Part shown: in pieces, positions 26,540 to 37,096 of the stretch
How positions within the stretch are numbered: the first letter of the stretch is position 1
Layout: every line of letters starts with the position of its first letter
Source of the DNA: Luteimonas vadosa
Lineage (GTDB): Bacteria; Pseudomonadota; Gammaproteobacteria; Xanthomonadales; Xanthomonadaceae
Assembly: GCF_039543545.1 (NCBI RefSeq)
Contig: NZ_BAABJY010000001.1
Span: 372,001-436,000 of the forward strand
Length of the DNA stretch: 64,000 bases
Reading direction: 5' to 3'
The notes under the pieces: generated by a model
Databases searched by the model: none
What the model was told of the DNA's origin: nothing
What the model saw: the letters and a program-made list of their open reading frames with translations, nothing else
Made by a program: the position numbers and the translations under genes

Positions 26540-27220
26540 TCATCCGCGCAGCCGTGCCGACATCCAGTCGCCGAGGTCGCTGATTTCCTCGGCACACACG
26601 GCGTGCGGCATGGGATAGCGCCGCCAGTCGACGTCGAAACCGAGCTTGCGCAGCAGTGCGGCACTCTGCTCGCCGGCGGCGCAAGGCACCACCGGGTCCT
26701 GCGTCCCGTGCGCCATGAACACCGGCTGCGACGACGCGCCGGGCGCCAGCAGCGCTTTCGCGTTGTGCGCGGAGGGCAGGTAGGTGGACAAGGCGACCAG
26801 CCCGGCGAATGGCGCGCGGCTGCGCAATCCCGCCGCCAGCGTGATCGCCCCGCCCTGCGAGAATCCGGCCAGCAGCACCCGGTTGCGCGGCACGCCCCGA
26901 TCGCCTTCCCGCGCCACGAGCGCCTCGACCTGCGCGATCGACTCGTCGACGCCCGCCTCGTCGGCCCGGTTGGCCAGGTCGAAATCGCGGATGTCGTACC
27001 AAGCGCGCATGCGCATGCCGTTATTGATGGTCACGGCGCGCATCGGCGCATGCGGGAACACGAAGCGGATCGAAGGCCAGCCAGGCCGCACCAGCTGCGG
27101 CACGATCGGCTCGAAATCGCCTCCATCGGCGCCAAGCCCGTGCAGCCAGACCACCGACCATCCCGGATCGGCCCCGGTCTGCAGTTCCAACGTGTCCAGA
27201 AGCTTCCCCGTGTCGTTCAT
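26540..27220 (-). CDS. Carboxylesterase/acyl-thioesterase, alpha/beta hydrolase
   Basis: Hydrolase of 226 residues of the EstA/YpfH (phospholipase/carboxylesterase) family. It has VVWLHGLGADGGDFEP near the N-terminus, nucleophile elbow GFSQGGA, Asp in GTQDPVVP and His in PMPHAVCAEE. It is a small cytoplasmic esterase acting on short acyl esters or acyl-proteins. It lies 13 bp upstream of the kinase gene and probably shares its transcript. Confidence 0.9.
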   Translation of the reverse strand: MNDTGKLLDTLELQTGADPGWSVVWLHGLGADGGDFEPIVPQLVRPGWPSIRFVFPHAPMRAVTINNGMRMRAWYDIRDFDLANRADEAGVDESIAQVEALVAREGDRGVPRNRVLLAGFSQGGAITLAAGLRSRAPFAGLVALSTYLPSAHNAKALLAPGASSQPVFMAHGTQDPVVPCAAGEQSAALLRKLGFDVDWRRYPMPHAVCAEEISDLGDWMSARLRG

Positions 27221-27236
27221 GCGTCCCCTGCCGTGG

Positions 27237-27312
27237 TGGTGGGCCTGCCAGGACTCGAACCTGGAACCAAAGGATTATGAGTCCTCTGCTCTAACCATTG
27301 AGCTACAGGCCC
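27237..27312 (-). tRNA. tRNA with CAU anticodon (Ile2 or elongator Met)
   Basis: A 76-nt cloverleaf on the minus strand. The acceptor stem pairs GGGCCTG with CAGGCCC. The D arm is AGCTCAATGGTTAGAGCA, the anticodon loop CTCATAA, the T arm holds GGTTCGAGTCC, and CCA is encoded. The CAU anticodon fits elongator Met or the TilS-modified Ile2 that reads AUA. The short D loop (AATGGTTA) and overall likeness to E. coli ileX make Ile2 plausible. It is not the initiator type, because the first pair is G-C. It lies between the esterase gene and the rpoD terminator. Confidence 0.95.
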
Positions 27313-27343
27313 GCCGCCGGATTATCGCCGCCGCGGCCGGAAA

Positions 27344-27373
27344 CACGAAGCCCGCCATGTGGCGGGCTTCGTG
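27344..27373 (-). terminator. Rho-independent terminator of rpoD
   Basis: A perfect 13-bp stem, CACGAAGCCCGCC against GGCGGGCTTCGTG, with a 4-base loop, 20 bp beyond the rpoD stop. Read on the minus strand it is followed by TTT. Confidence 0.85.
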
Positions 27374-27393
27374 GACGCTGTGCGGTCGGCTGC

Positions 27394-29253
<1,860 letters not shown>

Positions 29254-29285
29254 CAGGGCGCTTACCGTGGACAAGTGAACCCGTA

Positions 29286-29291
29286 ATTATA
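29286..29291 (-). promoter_or_regulatory. rpoD: rpoD -10 hexamer TATAAT
   Basis: A perfect TATAAT on the minus strand (ATTATA on plus), 33 bp before the rpoD start codon. Transcription would start near 29279, giving a leader of about 26 nt. The -35 region 16-18 bp upstream is poor (GCCTTC/GGCCTT). Confidence 0.6.
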
Positions 29292-29600
29292 CCAGTCGTG
29301 CCGGCGGGAAGGCCCTGAACGGGGGATTCAGGCCGCGCCGGCCCCGCGCCCGCCGGGCGGAAGCGGGGCGAGGGCGGTGCGTTTGGCCGGATTGCCCGGC
29401 TGCCATCGATATGGGTCCGGAACGGCGGGTTTCCACCCTCGGCCGGGCTCGCCCGCGACGTCTCGTTCCCGGCACCCGCGCCTGCCTGCCCAGGCGCGGC
29501 GCAGGAACCTCTCCAGGGGGGCGTCGACCCTGCCAGGGGGCAACGGGCCGGCGCCGTTCCTGGGAGCGCCACCGCAAGCGGTCACCGCCAACGCACCGGC
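29292..29600 (-). other. Gene-free interval between dtd and rpoD
   Basis: GC-rich 309 bp upstream of the rpoD -10 element. I found no coding signal, tRNA or long inverted repeat. The space normally occupied by dnaG in related gene orders is absent here. Confidence 0.4.
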
Positions 29601-30041
29601 TCATGCCCTGAGCAGGAAGGTCACCGGGCCGTCGTTGACGAGGGCCACCGCCATGCTGGCGCCAAAGCGACCGGTTTCCACGGGCCCCGCATGCCGTTCC
29701 CGGCACCGGGCGACCAAACTTGCAAACACCGGTCCGGCTGTCTCCGGGGCTGCGGCGGTGGAGAACCCGGGCCGCATGCCCGACGACGTGTCGGCGGCCA
29801 GGGTGAACTGACTGACCAGCAGCAGGCCGCCGCCGGTGTCGGACAGGGCGCGGTTCATGCGTCCCTGGGCATCGGCGAATACCCGGTATCCGAGCAGCCG
29901 GTCGGCCATCCGCGCGACCTGGGCGTCGCCGTCGCCCGGCTCGACGCCGACCAGCGCCAGCAGGCCCCCGTCGATGGCGCCGACACGCTCGCCGTCCACG
30001 TCGACATGCGCATGGGTGACGCGCTGGATCAGGGCAAGCAT
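29601..30041 (-). CDS. dtd: D-aminoacyl-tRNA deacylase
   Basis: Protein of 146 residues that removes D-amino acids mischarged on tRNA. It begins MLALIQRVTHAHVDVDGERVG. It contains the catalytic SQFTLAADTSSGMRPGF motif and the closing Gly/Pro motif NDGPVTFLL, both diagnostic. The upstream Met ending at 30071 adds ten residues that the family lacks, so I start at 30041. It is divergent from the acyltransferase gene, with 73 bp between the two starts. Confidence 0.95.
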   Translation of the reverse strand: MLALIQRVTHAHVDVDGERVGAIDGGLLALVGVEPGDGDAQVARMADRLLGYRVFADAQGRMNRALSDTGGGLLLVSQFTLAADTSSGMRPGFSTAAAPETAGPVFASLVARCRERHAGPVETGRFGASMAVALVNDGPVTFLLRA

Positions 30042-30114
30042 GGCGACGGGACTCCCACGGACGGACGGCACCCGCGGGAAACTAGCAGGTTGCAGGCCCC
30101 GTTAGACTCCCTCG

Positions 30115-31035
30115 ATGGCCGATGCCGCCGCCCGCCTGCTGCTCCTGCTCGCCGCGATCGTGGGCCGCCTGCCGTGGCCGTTGCTGCGCGCCCTCGGCGA
30201 CGGCATCGCCTGGCTGTGGCTGCGGCTGGACGCGCGGGAGAGCCGGGTGGTGCGGCGCAACCTCGAGCTGGCCTACCCGGAGTTGCTGCCGCAGCAGCGC
30301 GCTGACCTGCATCGCGCCGTCCTGCGCACGACCGCCCGGCAGACGCTGGAAACCCTGCGTTTCTGGACCCGCCCGCATGCCGACAACCTTGCCCGGATCC
30401 GGACGTGCCACGGCACCGAACACCTCGATGCCGCCATCGCCGCCGGGAAGGGCGTCATCGTCGCCGCGCCCCACCACGGCAACTGGGAGCTGCTCAACCA
30501 GTGGCTGGCGGCCCGCACGCCGCTGGCCATCCTGTACCGCCCCCCGGAGTCGGCCATCGGCGAGGCCTTCCTGCGCCGCGTGCGCCGCGACGCCGGGGCG
30601 CGCGTCACACAGGTACGGGCGGAGGGGCCGGGGATCCGGCAACTGTTCAAGCGACTGCGCGACGGCGGGGTGGTCGGCATCCTCCCGGACCAGCAGCCCA
30701 AGGCCGGCGATGGCGCGTTCGCGCCGTTCTTCGGCGTGCCGGCATTGACCATGACCCTGGTCGGCCGCCTGGCGTCGCGCAGCGGCGCGCCGGTCCTGTT
30801 CGCCTGGTGCGAGCGCACCGGTCCCGGCCTGGAATTCGCCTTGCACGTCGAACCGGCCCCGGAGGGGATCGGCGATCCCGACCCCGGGGTATCCGTCGCG
30901 GCCCTCAATGCCGGCGTCGAACGCATCGCCCGTCGCGACCCGGCGCAGTACCAGTGGACCTACAAACGCTACACAATCCGGCCCTCGCGCCGAGGCGAGG
31001 ACAACCCCTACCGGGACCTGGAGCATCGACAGTGA
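30115..31035 (+). CDS. Lipid A-type lysophospholipid acyltransferase (LpxL/HtrB family)
   Basis: Acyltransferase of 306 residues, expected at the inner face of the inner membrane, adding a secondary acyl chain to lipid A or a related lipid. An N-terminal membrane helix is followed by the catalytic HxxxxE motif in HHGNWELLN near residue 122. A second block, DQQPKAGDGAFAPFFGVPALTMT, also fits the family. Which lipid A position it acts on cannot be told. Its stop overlaps the GTG start of the next gene. Confidence 0.88.
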   Translation: MADAAARLLLLLAAIVGRLPWPLLRALGDGIAWLWLRLDARESRVVRRNLELAYPELLPQQRADLHRAVLRTTARQTLETLRFWTRPHADNLARIRTCHGTEHLDAAIAAGKGVIVAAPHHGNWELLNQWLAARTPLAILYRPPESAIGEAFLRRVRRDAGARVTQVRAEGPGIRQLFKRLRDGGVVGILPDQQPKAGDGAFAPFFGVPALTMTLVGRLASRSGAPVLFAWCERTGPGLEFALHVEPAPEGIGDPDPGVSVAALNAGVERIARRDPAQYQWTYKRYTIRPSRRGEDNPYRDLEHRQ

Positions 31036-31574
31036 CGGCACCCGAACCCCGCCCCGCCCCGCACGACACCCCGCCAGCGCGGGCCACGGTGTGGGATGGC
31101 ACCGGCTGGCAACCCTTGCCCACTCGCGCGCGGACGCTGTTCGTCCTGGGAAACCTGGCCGGCTTCGGCCTCCCGGCCGTGCTGGCGCTGATCCCGATCG
31201 GACTGTTCGCGCCGTGGGACGCGCTGAAGCTGCCGCTTTCCGTGGCCAGCCTGCTGGTGCTGCCCACCCTTGGGGTCTGGCTGGCGCTCAAGCAGTACCG
31301 TTACACGGGCTGGCGCCTGGACGCGCAGGGCTTTTCATTGCGCCGCGGCCGGATGTGGCGACTGGAGACCCAAGTGCCGATCTCCCGGGTCCAGCACCTG
31401 GACCTCAAGCGCGGGCCGCTGGAGCGTTATTTCAGGCTGGCGACGCTGGTCATCCATACCGCGGGGACCCGGCACAGCGCGGTCAACGTCGCGGGACTGG
31501 ATGTCGACGACGCCGAGCGGCTGCGCGACACCCTGGGCCGGCAGATCGACGACGACGACCACGCCGATGACTGA
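31032..31574 (+). CDS. YdbS-type PH-domain membrane protein
   Basis: Protein of 180 residues with a GTG start at 31032 that overlaps the acyltransferase stop (GTGA). Two hydrophobic helices (about residues 35-80) are followed by a bacterial PH domain (bPH2) with WRLDAQGFSLRRGRMWRLETQVPISRVQHLDLKRGPLERYFRLATLVIHT-type landmarks. Such proteins form pairs with larger YdbT proteins; their role, probably in envelope homeostasis, is not settled. It is co-transcribed with the next gene, an 8-bp overlap. Confidence 0.82.
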   Translation: MTAPEPRPAPHDTPPARATVWDGTGWQPLPTRARTLFVLGNLAGFGLPAVLALIPIGLFAPWDALKLPLSVASLLVLPTLGVWLALKQYRYTGWRLDAQGFSLRRGRMWRLETQVPISRVQHLDLKRGPLERYFRLATLVIHTAGTRHSAVNVAGLDVDDAERLRDTLGRQIDDDDHADD

Positions 31575-33102
31575 GCCATCGAGCGGGCCACCCTTGCTGG
31601 CCGCGGATCCCGGCCGGGCGGAGCGGCGCCTGCATCCGTGGTCCTGGTTGTTCGTCCTGGTCCAGCAGCTCAAGCAGTTCGTGGTGCCCCTGGTCGCCCT
31701 GCTCGTGCTCGGGCGCGGCGACCGCTACATGCTGTATCCGTTGATCGGCGTCGGCGTGCTGGCCCTGATCTCGGTGTGGCAGTACTTCACCTATCGCTAC
31801 CGCATCGCCGACGACAGCCTGGTCGTGCGCAGCGGCGTGTTCGAGCGCAGCCTGCGGCAGATCCCCTTCGCGCGCATCCACAACGTCGCCTTGCACCAGT
31901 CCTTGCTGCACCGCCTGTTCGGCGTCGCCGAGGTCCGGCTCGAATCGGCGGGCGGCCAGAAGCCCGAGGCGCAGATGCGCGTGCTGCAGCTGGCCGATGC
32001 GCTGGCGCTGGAACGGCTGATCCGCCATCGCGGCGTGGTCGTGGCCGACGCGCAGGCGGCGCAGGCCAATCCCGAGGACGCGGCCGAAACCCTGCTTTCG
32101 CTGCCGACGGCCGAGGTCGTGCGGCTGGGCCTGGTGTCCAACCGGGGCATGGTCGTGGTCGCCGGCGCCTTCGCACTGTCCTGGCAGGTGTTTCCCGACG
32201 ACGTCGTGGAAGACGGTTTCCGGCGCATCGGCCGGGACGTCTTCGGTTACGCCAGCCAGTACGCCGGCGAGTTGCAGCTGGGCTGGGCGGCGACGGGGGT
32301 CGCGGCGCTGGCCGTGGTCCTGCTCGCGGTGGTCGTGCTGCGCGCGTTCTCGGTGGCGATCGCCCTGGTGCAGTTCCACGGGTTCACCCTGCAGGCGCAC
32401 GGACGCCGGCTGACTGTCGAGCGCGGCCTGCTCACGCGCCTGCGGACCAGCGCGTCGCGACGTCGGATCCAGGCCTGGACGCTGGAGGAGGGCCTGTTGC
32501 ACCGCTTGCTGCGGCGCCGCGGCCTGCACGTGGACATCGCCGTGTCCGAGCAGCAGAACGAACGCCGCGCCCTGCGCGAACTGGCGCCCATCGCGACGCC
32601 CGGCGCCTGCGACGCGCTGGTGCAACGCCTCCTGCCCCGCGGCGCGGCATGGCCGCCACCGGCCTGGCGATCGCTGCACCCGCACGCCTGGCTGCGCCTG
32701 TGGCTGCCGGGCCTGTTGCTGTCGGGGCTGGCCACCGCCGGGCTGACATGGCGCTTCGGTGCGTTGGGCTTGTTGGCCCTGGCATGGATCCCGTGGGCCG
32801 CCTTCGCCGCGCGGCAGCACGCCCGGCGCGCCGGCTACGCGCGCGACGCGCACCTGGTCGCGGTGCGCGAAGGCTGGTGGTCGCGCCATTGGCGCTTCGC
32901 CGAGATCGACAAGTTGCAGGCACTGCAGTTCCGGCAATCGCCGCTGGACCGCCGCATGGGCATGGCGTCGGTCTGGCTGGACACCGCCGGCGCGGGCTCG
33001 ATGGGCCCGCCGCTGCGCGTCCGGCTGCTGCCGGAAGCACAGGCGCGGGAGTTGTACGACAGCTTGTCGCGGATCGTCGCCGCGCGGCCCTTGCGCTGGT
33101 AG
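31567..33102 (+). CDS. YdbT-type membrane protein with multiple PH domains
   Basis: Protein of 511 residues. Pairs of membrane helices alternate with three bPH2 domains: one near YRIADDSLVVRSGVFERSLRQIPFARIHNVAL (about 80-160), one near GRRLTVERGLLTRLRTS (about 275-330), and a C-terminal one near LVAVREGWWSRHWRFAEIDKLQALQ. It is the usual partner of the preceding YdbS-type gene. In Bacillus such pairs protect against certain antimicrobials; that role has not been shown here. Confidence 0.85.
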   Translation: MTEPSSGPPLLAADPGRAERRLHPWSWLFVLVQQLKQFVVPLVALLVLGRGDRYMLYPLIGVGVLALISVWQYFTYRYRIADDSLVVRSGVFERSLRQIPFARIHNVALHQSLLHRLFGVAEVRLESAGGQKPEAQMRVLQLADALALERLIRHRGVVVADAQAAQANPEDAAETLLSLPTAEVVRLGLVSNRGMVVVAGAFALSWQVFPDDVVEDGFRRIGRDVFGYASQYAGELQLGWAATGVAALAVVLLAVVVLRAFSVAIALVQFHGFTLQAHGRRLTVERGLLTRLRTSASRRRIQAWTLEEGLLHRLLRRRGLHVDIAVSEQQNERRALRELAPIATPGACDALVQRLLPRGAAWPPPAWRSLHPHAWLRLWLPGLLLSGLATAGLTWRFGALGLLALAWIPWAAFAARQHARRAGYARDAHLVAVREGWWSRHWRFAEIDKLQALQFRQSPLDRRMGMASVWLDTAGAGSMGPPLRVRLLPEAQARELYDSLSRIVAARPLRW

Positions 33103-33123
33103 GCGGGGGGCGGCGCGGACGGA

Positions 33124-34179
33124 TCAGCCGCCCGGCCCCCAGTAGCCTATCCGGCGCCGCAACCTGAGTTTGCGCCAGAAGTTGATGGGCTTCTTGCACC
33201 GGTTGCTCCCCCCGGCTGCAATGAATGCCTCGACGGCGTCGACCACGCGCTCGCTCGACCGGCCGTCGCGGTAAGGGTGGATCGCGTCCGCGTAGCCGCG
33301 GATCTCACGCATCAGCTCCGGAGGCCGGGACAACGCGCACGCGATCGCAGGCTCGAATTGCGCCGGGTCGTCGATGTCGATCAGCTGGGGTCCCGGCCGG
33401 CGGTTGCGGAAGGTCACCACGGGCTTGCCGGTGAGCAGGAATTCGTTGAGCGCCGACGAGGTGTCGGAGCACATCATGTCCACCCGCCCGAACAGGTCGA
33501 GGATGTTGTCGTCGTCGGCGACGCGCAGGTGCGCGTTTTCCAGCGCGCGGAACTTCGCCACCGTGCCGGGATTCATCTTTGGGTGGAATGTGACTATCCA
33601 CTTCCAGCGCCCGTCCCGCGACAGGCGCCGCACCTCGTCATGCAGGGTCTCGGCCGCGCTCCAGGATGGCGAGAACGTCGAGTGGTACAGGATCACCGGC
33701 GGCTCGCGCACTGGTTCGACCGCGCCGAACTGCGCCGCGAACGGATCGAGCTTCGGCCAGCCGGTCTCGGCGACACTGAAGTGGCCGAGTTCGTCCGCCA
33801 GCGCCTGGAACTTCGCCGTGTCACGCGGGCCGGTGGTGCAGTAGAGATCGAAGAACCCGCGCACGTGGATGTGACGAGGCTTGCCGGCGTCGAAGCCGTG
33901 GAATACCTCAACCTTCACCCCGGGGAAGAAGTGCGGGAGGTGGTTGCCCGGCGTGATCACCGCCCGCGGGTTCCAGCGGCGCACGCCTTCGACGTCGAGC
34001 AGCGGTTCGTCGTCGGCGAGGTCCGCGGCGCCGGGCCCGTCGAAGAACCATGCGGTTTCGCCGCCGCGCGCGCGGATCGCGGCCTGCAACGGGCGCAGGA
34101 TCGCCAGCGCGTAGCGCTCCGAGCCGTACATCAGGTAGCGCCGCCTGCCGTCGTTCCTGTCGTCGTCCGCGTCGTTCAT
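33124..34179 (-). CDS. CDP-glycerol glycerophosphotransferase family protein
   Basis: Protein of 351 residues with a GT-B-like fold of the PF04464 family, which transfers glycerol- or ribitol-phosphate in teichoic acids and, in Gram-negatives, in capsule or LPS. Conserved pieces are VFHGFDAGKPRHI, YHSTFSPSWSA, WIVTFHPKMNP and MMCSDTSSALNEFLLTGKPVVTFRN. It overlaps the upstream GT2 gene by 4 bp, so the two act in one pathway. The acceptor is unknown. Confidence 0.8.
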   Translation of the reverse strand: MNDADDDRNDGRRRYLMYGSERYALAILRPLQAAIRARGGETAWFFDGPGAADLADDEPLLDVEGVRRWNPRAVITPGNHLPHFFPGVKVEVFHGFDAGKPRHIHVRGFFDLYCTTGPRDTAKFQALADELGHFSVAETGWPKLDPFAAQFGAVEPVREPPVILYHSTFSPSWSAAETLHDEVRRLSRDGRWKWIVTFHPKMNPGTVAKFRALENAHLRVADDDNILDLFGRVDMMCSDTSSALNEFLLTGKPVVTFRNRRPGPQLIDIDDPAQFEPAIACALSRPPELMREIRGYADAIHPYRDGRSSERVVDAVEAFIAAGGSNRCKKPINFWRKLRLRRRIGYWGPGG

Positions 34180-34991
34180 CGGTCCAGTCCGTGCCGAACC
34201 AGGACCTCGCGCGCCTGCGCGATCGAATCCGGGTTGCGGTGCATCTCGAAGTAGCGAAGCCGCTTGTACATCGCGTAGCTGGCCGCCACGTGGGCGACGA
34301 CGAAGCCGCGCCAGCCGTCGAGGATGGCAAGCCGCAGCAGCCAGTCCTTCAGGAACGCCGCCAGGTACACCAGCGGTGCCATCCACACCCGGGGCGGCCG
34401 CGCCTTCGCGTGCCAGTCGCGGCACTTGAGCTCGGCGTAGCGCAGCACCTTGAGCTGCTTGTGCGGCAGCGTTGGATTGTGCAGATGGTGGAACGGCGCG
34501 GCGAACGTCTCCGCGCGCCCCTCCCAGCGCAGCGACTCGTGCACGCGCGCATCGGTCCAGCGGGCGCGGTCGCGACGGTACAGCCGCGCGAGCTTCTCGC
34601 CGACCATCGGACGGTACCAGCGCATCGGCGCGCCCATGTACCAGGTGCTCCGGCGCAGGATGCCGACGGCGGCATCGCCTTCGAGCAGGGCCGGCAAGCG
34701 GCGCTCGAGTTCGGCCACCAGCGGCGGCTCGAGGAATTCGTCGGCGTCCAGCGCCAGGATCCAGTCGTGCGCGGCGTGGGCGGAGGCGGCGTTGCGTTGC
34801 TGTCCGAAGCCCAGCCAGTCCTGGTGGACGACGCGCGCGCCGTGCGCCCGTGCGATCGCCACGGTGTCGTCGGTGCTCCCGCTGTCGACGACTACCTTGT
34901 CGGCCGCGAACGGCACGCTGTCCAGGCAACGGGCAATGTTCGCGGCCTCGTCGTGGGTAATCACCACGAGGCTGATCGGCAGCGTCGGCAT
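34176..34991 (-). CDS. GT2 family glycosyltransferase (WaaE/KdtX-like)
   Basis: Transferase of 271 residues beginning PISLVVITHDEAANIARCLDSV. It has the nucleotide-sugar motif DSGSTDDTVAIAR, the metal site ALDADEFLEP near residue 92, and WTDARVHESLRW. This pattern fits the WaaE/KdtX branch, which adds a sugar to the LPS inner core. A longer reading frame extends upstream, but the family starts at this ATG. The gene is coupled to the glycerophosphotransferase gene and probably modifies LPS or another surface glycan. Confidence 0.87.
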   Translation of the reverse strand: MPTLPISLVVITHDEAANIARCLDSVPFAADKVVVDSGSTDDTVAIARAHGARVVHQDWLGFGQQRNAASAHAAHDWILALDADEFLEPPLVAELERRLPALLEGDAAVGILRRSTWYMGAPMRWYRPMVGEKLARLYRRDRARWTDARVHESLRWEGRAETFAAPFHHLHNPTLPHKQLKVLRYAELKCRDWHAKARPPRVWMAPLVYLAAFLKDWLLRLAILDGWRGFVVAHVAASYAMYKRLRYFEMHRNPDSIAQAREVLVRHGLDR

Positions 34992-35288
34992 GGCAGCGAT
35001 GGTAACCGGGCCCCCGGCCTCATGCACCCGAATGGAGGCCGAAGTCGAACTGGAACAGGCGCGGCGCATCACATTGCAGGCATACCTCATCCGGACGGCG
35101 CCACGCCAATGTTGGTGTCGATGCGTAGCCACCAGTAGGTCGCGCCGTGGATGCTGCGCCATCGGACACGGCGTGTCGCTGGACGTCGCGGCCAAGCCCC
35201 GAACGACGACCCTCGAGCCCCTGTCCCGGACGAAGGACCCGGCGGGACCGCGCAAGGTCGATGTGTCGTCGCGAATTGGCCGTGCGAC
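34992..35288 (-). other. Gene-free interval between GT2 and ArnT-like genes
   Basis: 297 bp without a convincing gene. A minus-strand frame crossing it would extend the GT2 protein, but it lacks family similarity. I see no promoter-like hexamers or strong hairpins. Confidence 0.35.
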
Positions 35289-37016
35289 CTACCGGCTTCG
35301 CGTGGGCACGGCATGGTCCGGGCATCCGCGCGGCAATGCCGCGGCCGGCACCAGCCACCAGTCGCGCCGGTTGGCGATGCCGACGTGGATCGCGCGCGTC
35401 CGGTCCACGCAGTCCTGGATCGAGTCGCCCAGGACGAAGAGCCAACGCCGCTCCGGCGCCTGCCGCAACCACGCCGCCCCGCGGTGCCACTGCACGTCCC
35501 ACTCGGTGCCCCAGTGCTCCTCCTTGCCGAAGCCGAAGGTGGTCACCGGGCGGTCGGCTTCGTACATGTTCTGTTCGCGCCAGGCGACCATGCCCAGTTC
35601 GGCGTCCGGGCCGATGAGCCGCCCGGCCTCGGTCATCACCTCGGCCGCGGACGAGGACCGGTTGAGGATCGGGTAGCCGATCAACCCGAAGACCACCCAC
35701 AGTCCGGCCAGGCCCGCCACCGCCGCGTGGGCGCCCCGACGCGCCCCGAACCACAACACCACGCCCGTGATCCAGCCGGCGATCGCCAGCAGGAACCAGC
35801 CCAGCTGCAAGGCCTCGTGGTGGTGCAGGCCGCGTTCGGCGACCAGTTTCCGCTCGAAGCCGAAATCCCCCAGCAGCAACGCCGCGCCAACCACCAGCGT
35901 CGCCAGCCCCAACCCGGCGATGAAGCCGAGCGCGAGCCGCGGCGGCCAGCGCTTGCGCAGCAGGCCCGGCACCAGCGGCGCGACGGCCAGGCAGGCCATC
36001 GGCAGCGCCGGCATGATGTACACGTCGCGCTTGCCATCGGGGATTGAGAAGAACACGACGACCAGCGCCCACCAGACCAGCGGCAGGAGGTAGCGGGCAT
36101 CGCGGCGTCGCAGTCGCCTTCGCCACGCGGGAATCGCCCACGGGAAGGCCAGCGCCATCGGCAGCCACAGGGACGCCATCACGCCGAAGTGGTACCAGGC
36201 CGCCTTGTGGTGGTCCCAGGATTGGGTGTAGCGCTGCACCGTCTGCCGGAACAGGATGTCGTCGAGGTAGGCGCGGTACGCGGGGTCGGGATGCGTGAGC
36301 GCCGTGGACACCATGGGCCCCAGCCAGAGGCCGGCTGCGAGGACGAACGCCAGCGGCCCGAGCCAGAACCTGCCATCGCGCAGCAGCGCGCCGCGCGCTT
36401 GGGCACCGGCCGTGGGCAGCCATCCCCGCCACAGCGCGAACAGCGCCGGCAGCACCATCAGCAGCGCCAGGGCGCCGACGCCCTTGGTGATCGTGCCCAG
36501 GCCGGCGGCGAACCAGCCCAGCGTCCACATCCGCCAGTCCGGCCCCTTCAGGAAATGCCGCAGCAACCCGTAGTTGGCCAGCGTGATCCAGAACGTCACA
36601 AGCGGGTCGATCTGCGCCTTCTTGGCCTGGAAGGTGAACTGGAACGCGAACAGCAGCGCCCATGCCGCGTAGATCCCCACCCGCGGCGTCCACAGCCGGC
36701 GACCCAGGTCGTACACGCACCACAGCGTGCCCAGCGCCGCCAGCAGCGACGGCAGCAGGAAGGCGATGCGCCATTCGCGGACCAGCGTGTTGGCAGTCGC
36801 CTGCAGCCACATCAGCATCGGCGGCTTGTCGGAATACAGCTCGGTGCCGCGCTGCGGGAACAGCCATTGGCCGCTGTCGACCATCTGCTTGGCCACCAGC
36901 GCGAAGCGCGGCTCGTCGGCCGGCCAAGGGTCGCGCAACCCCATCCCGGCGCCTAGCACCAGGACGGCCACGACGGCGAGCAGCCAGACATCGCGGGAAT
37001 GACGGGTCTCGAGCAT
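35289..37016 (-). CDS. ArnT-like membrane glycosyltransferase (GT-C, PMT superfamily)
   Basis: Polytopic inner-membrane protein of 575 residues with about twelve hydrophobic segments. The first periplasmic loop has DPWPADEPRFALVAKQMVDSG, including the catalytic-type DEPR, and is followed by YSDKPPMLMWLQATAN, the landmarks of ArnT-type transferases that use undecaprenyl-phosphate sugars. Substrate could be an aminoarabinose or another sugar for lipid A or protein. No other arn genes are in the window. It lies upstream of the GT2/glycerophosphotransferase pair. Confidence 0.85.
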   Translation of the reverse strand: MLETRHSRDVWLLAVVAVLVLGAGMGLRDPWPADEPRFALVAKQMVDSGQWLFPQRGTELYSDKPPMLMWLQATANTLVREWRIAFLLPSLLAALGTLWCVYDLGRRLWTPRVGIYAAWALLFAFQFTFQAKKAQIDPLVTFWITLANYGLLRHFLKGPDWRMWTLGWFAAGLGTITKGVGALALLMVLPALFALWRGWLPTAGAQARGALLRDGRFWLGPLAFVLAAGLWLGPMVSTALTHPDPAYRAYLDDILFRQTVQRYTQSWDHHKAAWYHFGVMASLWLPMALAFPWAIPAWRRRLRRRDARYLLPLVWWALVVVFFSIPDGKRDVYIMPALPMACLAVAPLVPGLLRKRWPPRLALGFIAGLGLATLVVGAALLLGDFGFERKLVAERGLHHHEALQLGWFLLAIAGWITGVVLWFGARRGAHAAVAGLAGLWVVFGLIGYPILNRSSSAAEVMTEAGRLIGPDAELGMVAWREQNMYEADRPVTTFGFGKEEHWGTEWDVQWHRGAAWLRQAPERRWLFVLGDSIQDCVDRTRAIHVGIANRRDWWLVPAAALPRGCPDHAVPTRSR

Positions 37017-37096
37017 GCGCGGATTCTAGGCGAAGCGCATGCCCGCACCGGCACGCCGGCCATCGCACGGTGCGCGAGGCAGCCCGGGTCGACCGG

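Noticed and set aside
29254..29274. Upstream start for rpoD at 29274
   Set aside because: It adds seven residues not seen in the family and would begin only about 5 nt from the expected transcription start set by the -10 hexamer.
35087..35314. Small minus-strand frame in the gap before the GT2 gene (contains WWLRIDTNIG)
   Set aside because: Short, with no ribosome-binding site or family match, and it overlaps the end of the ArnT-like gene.
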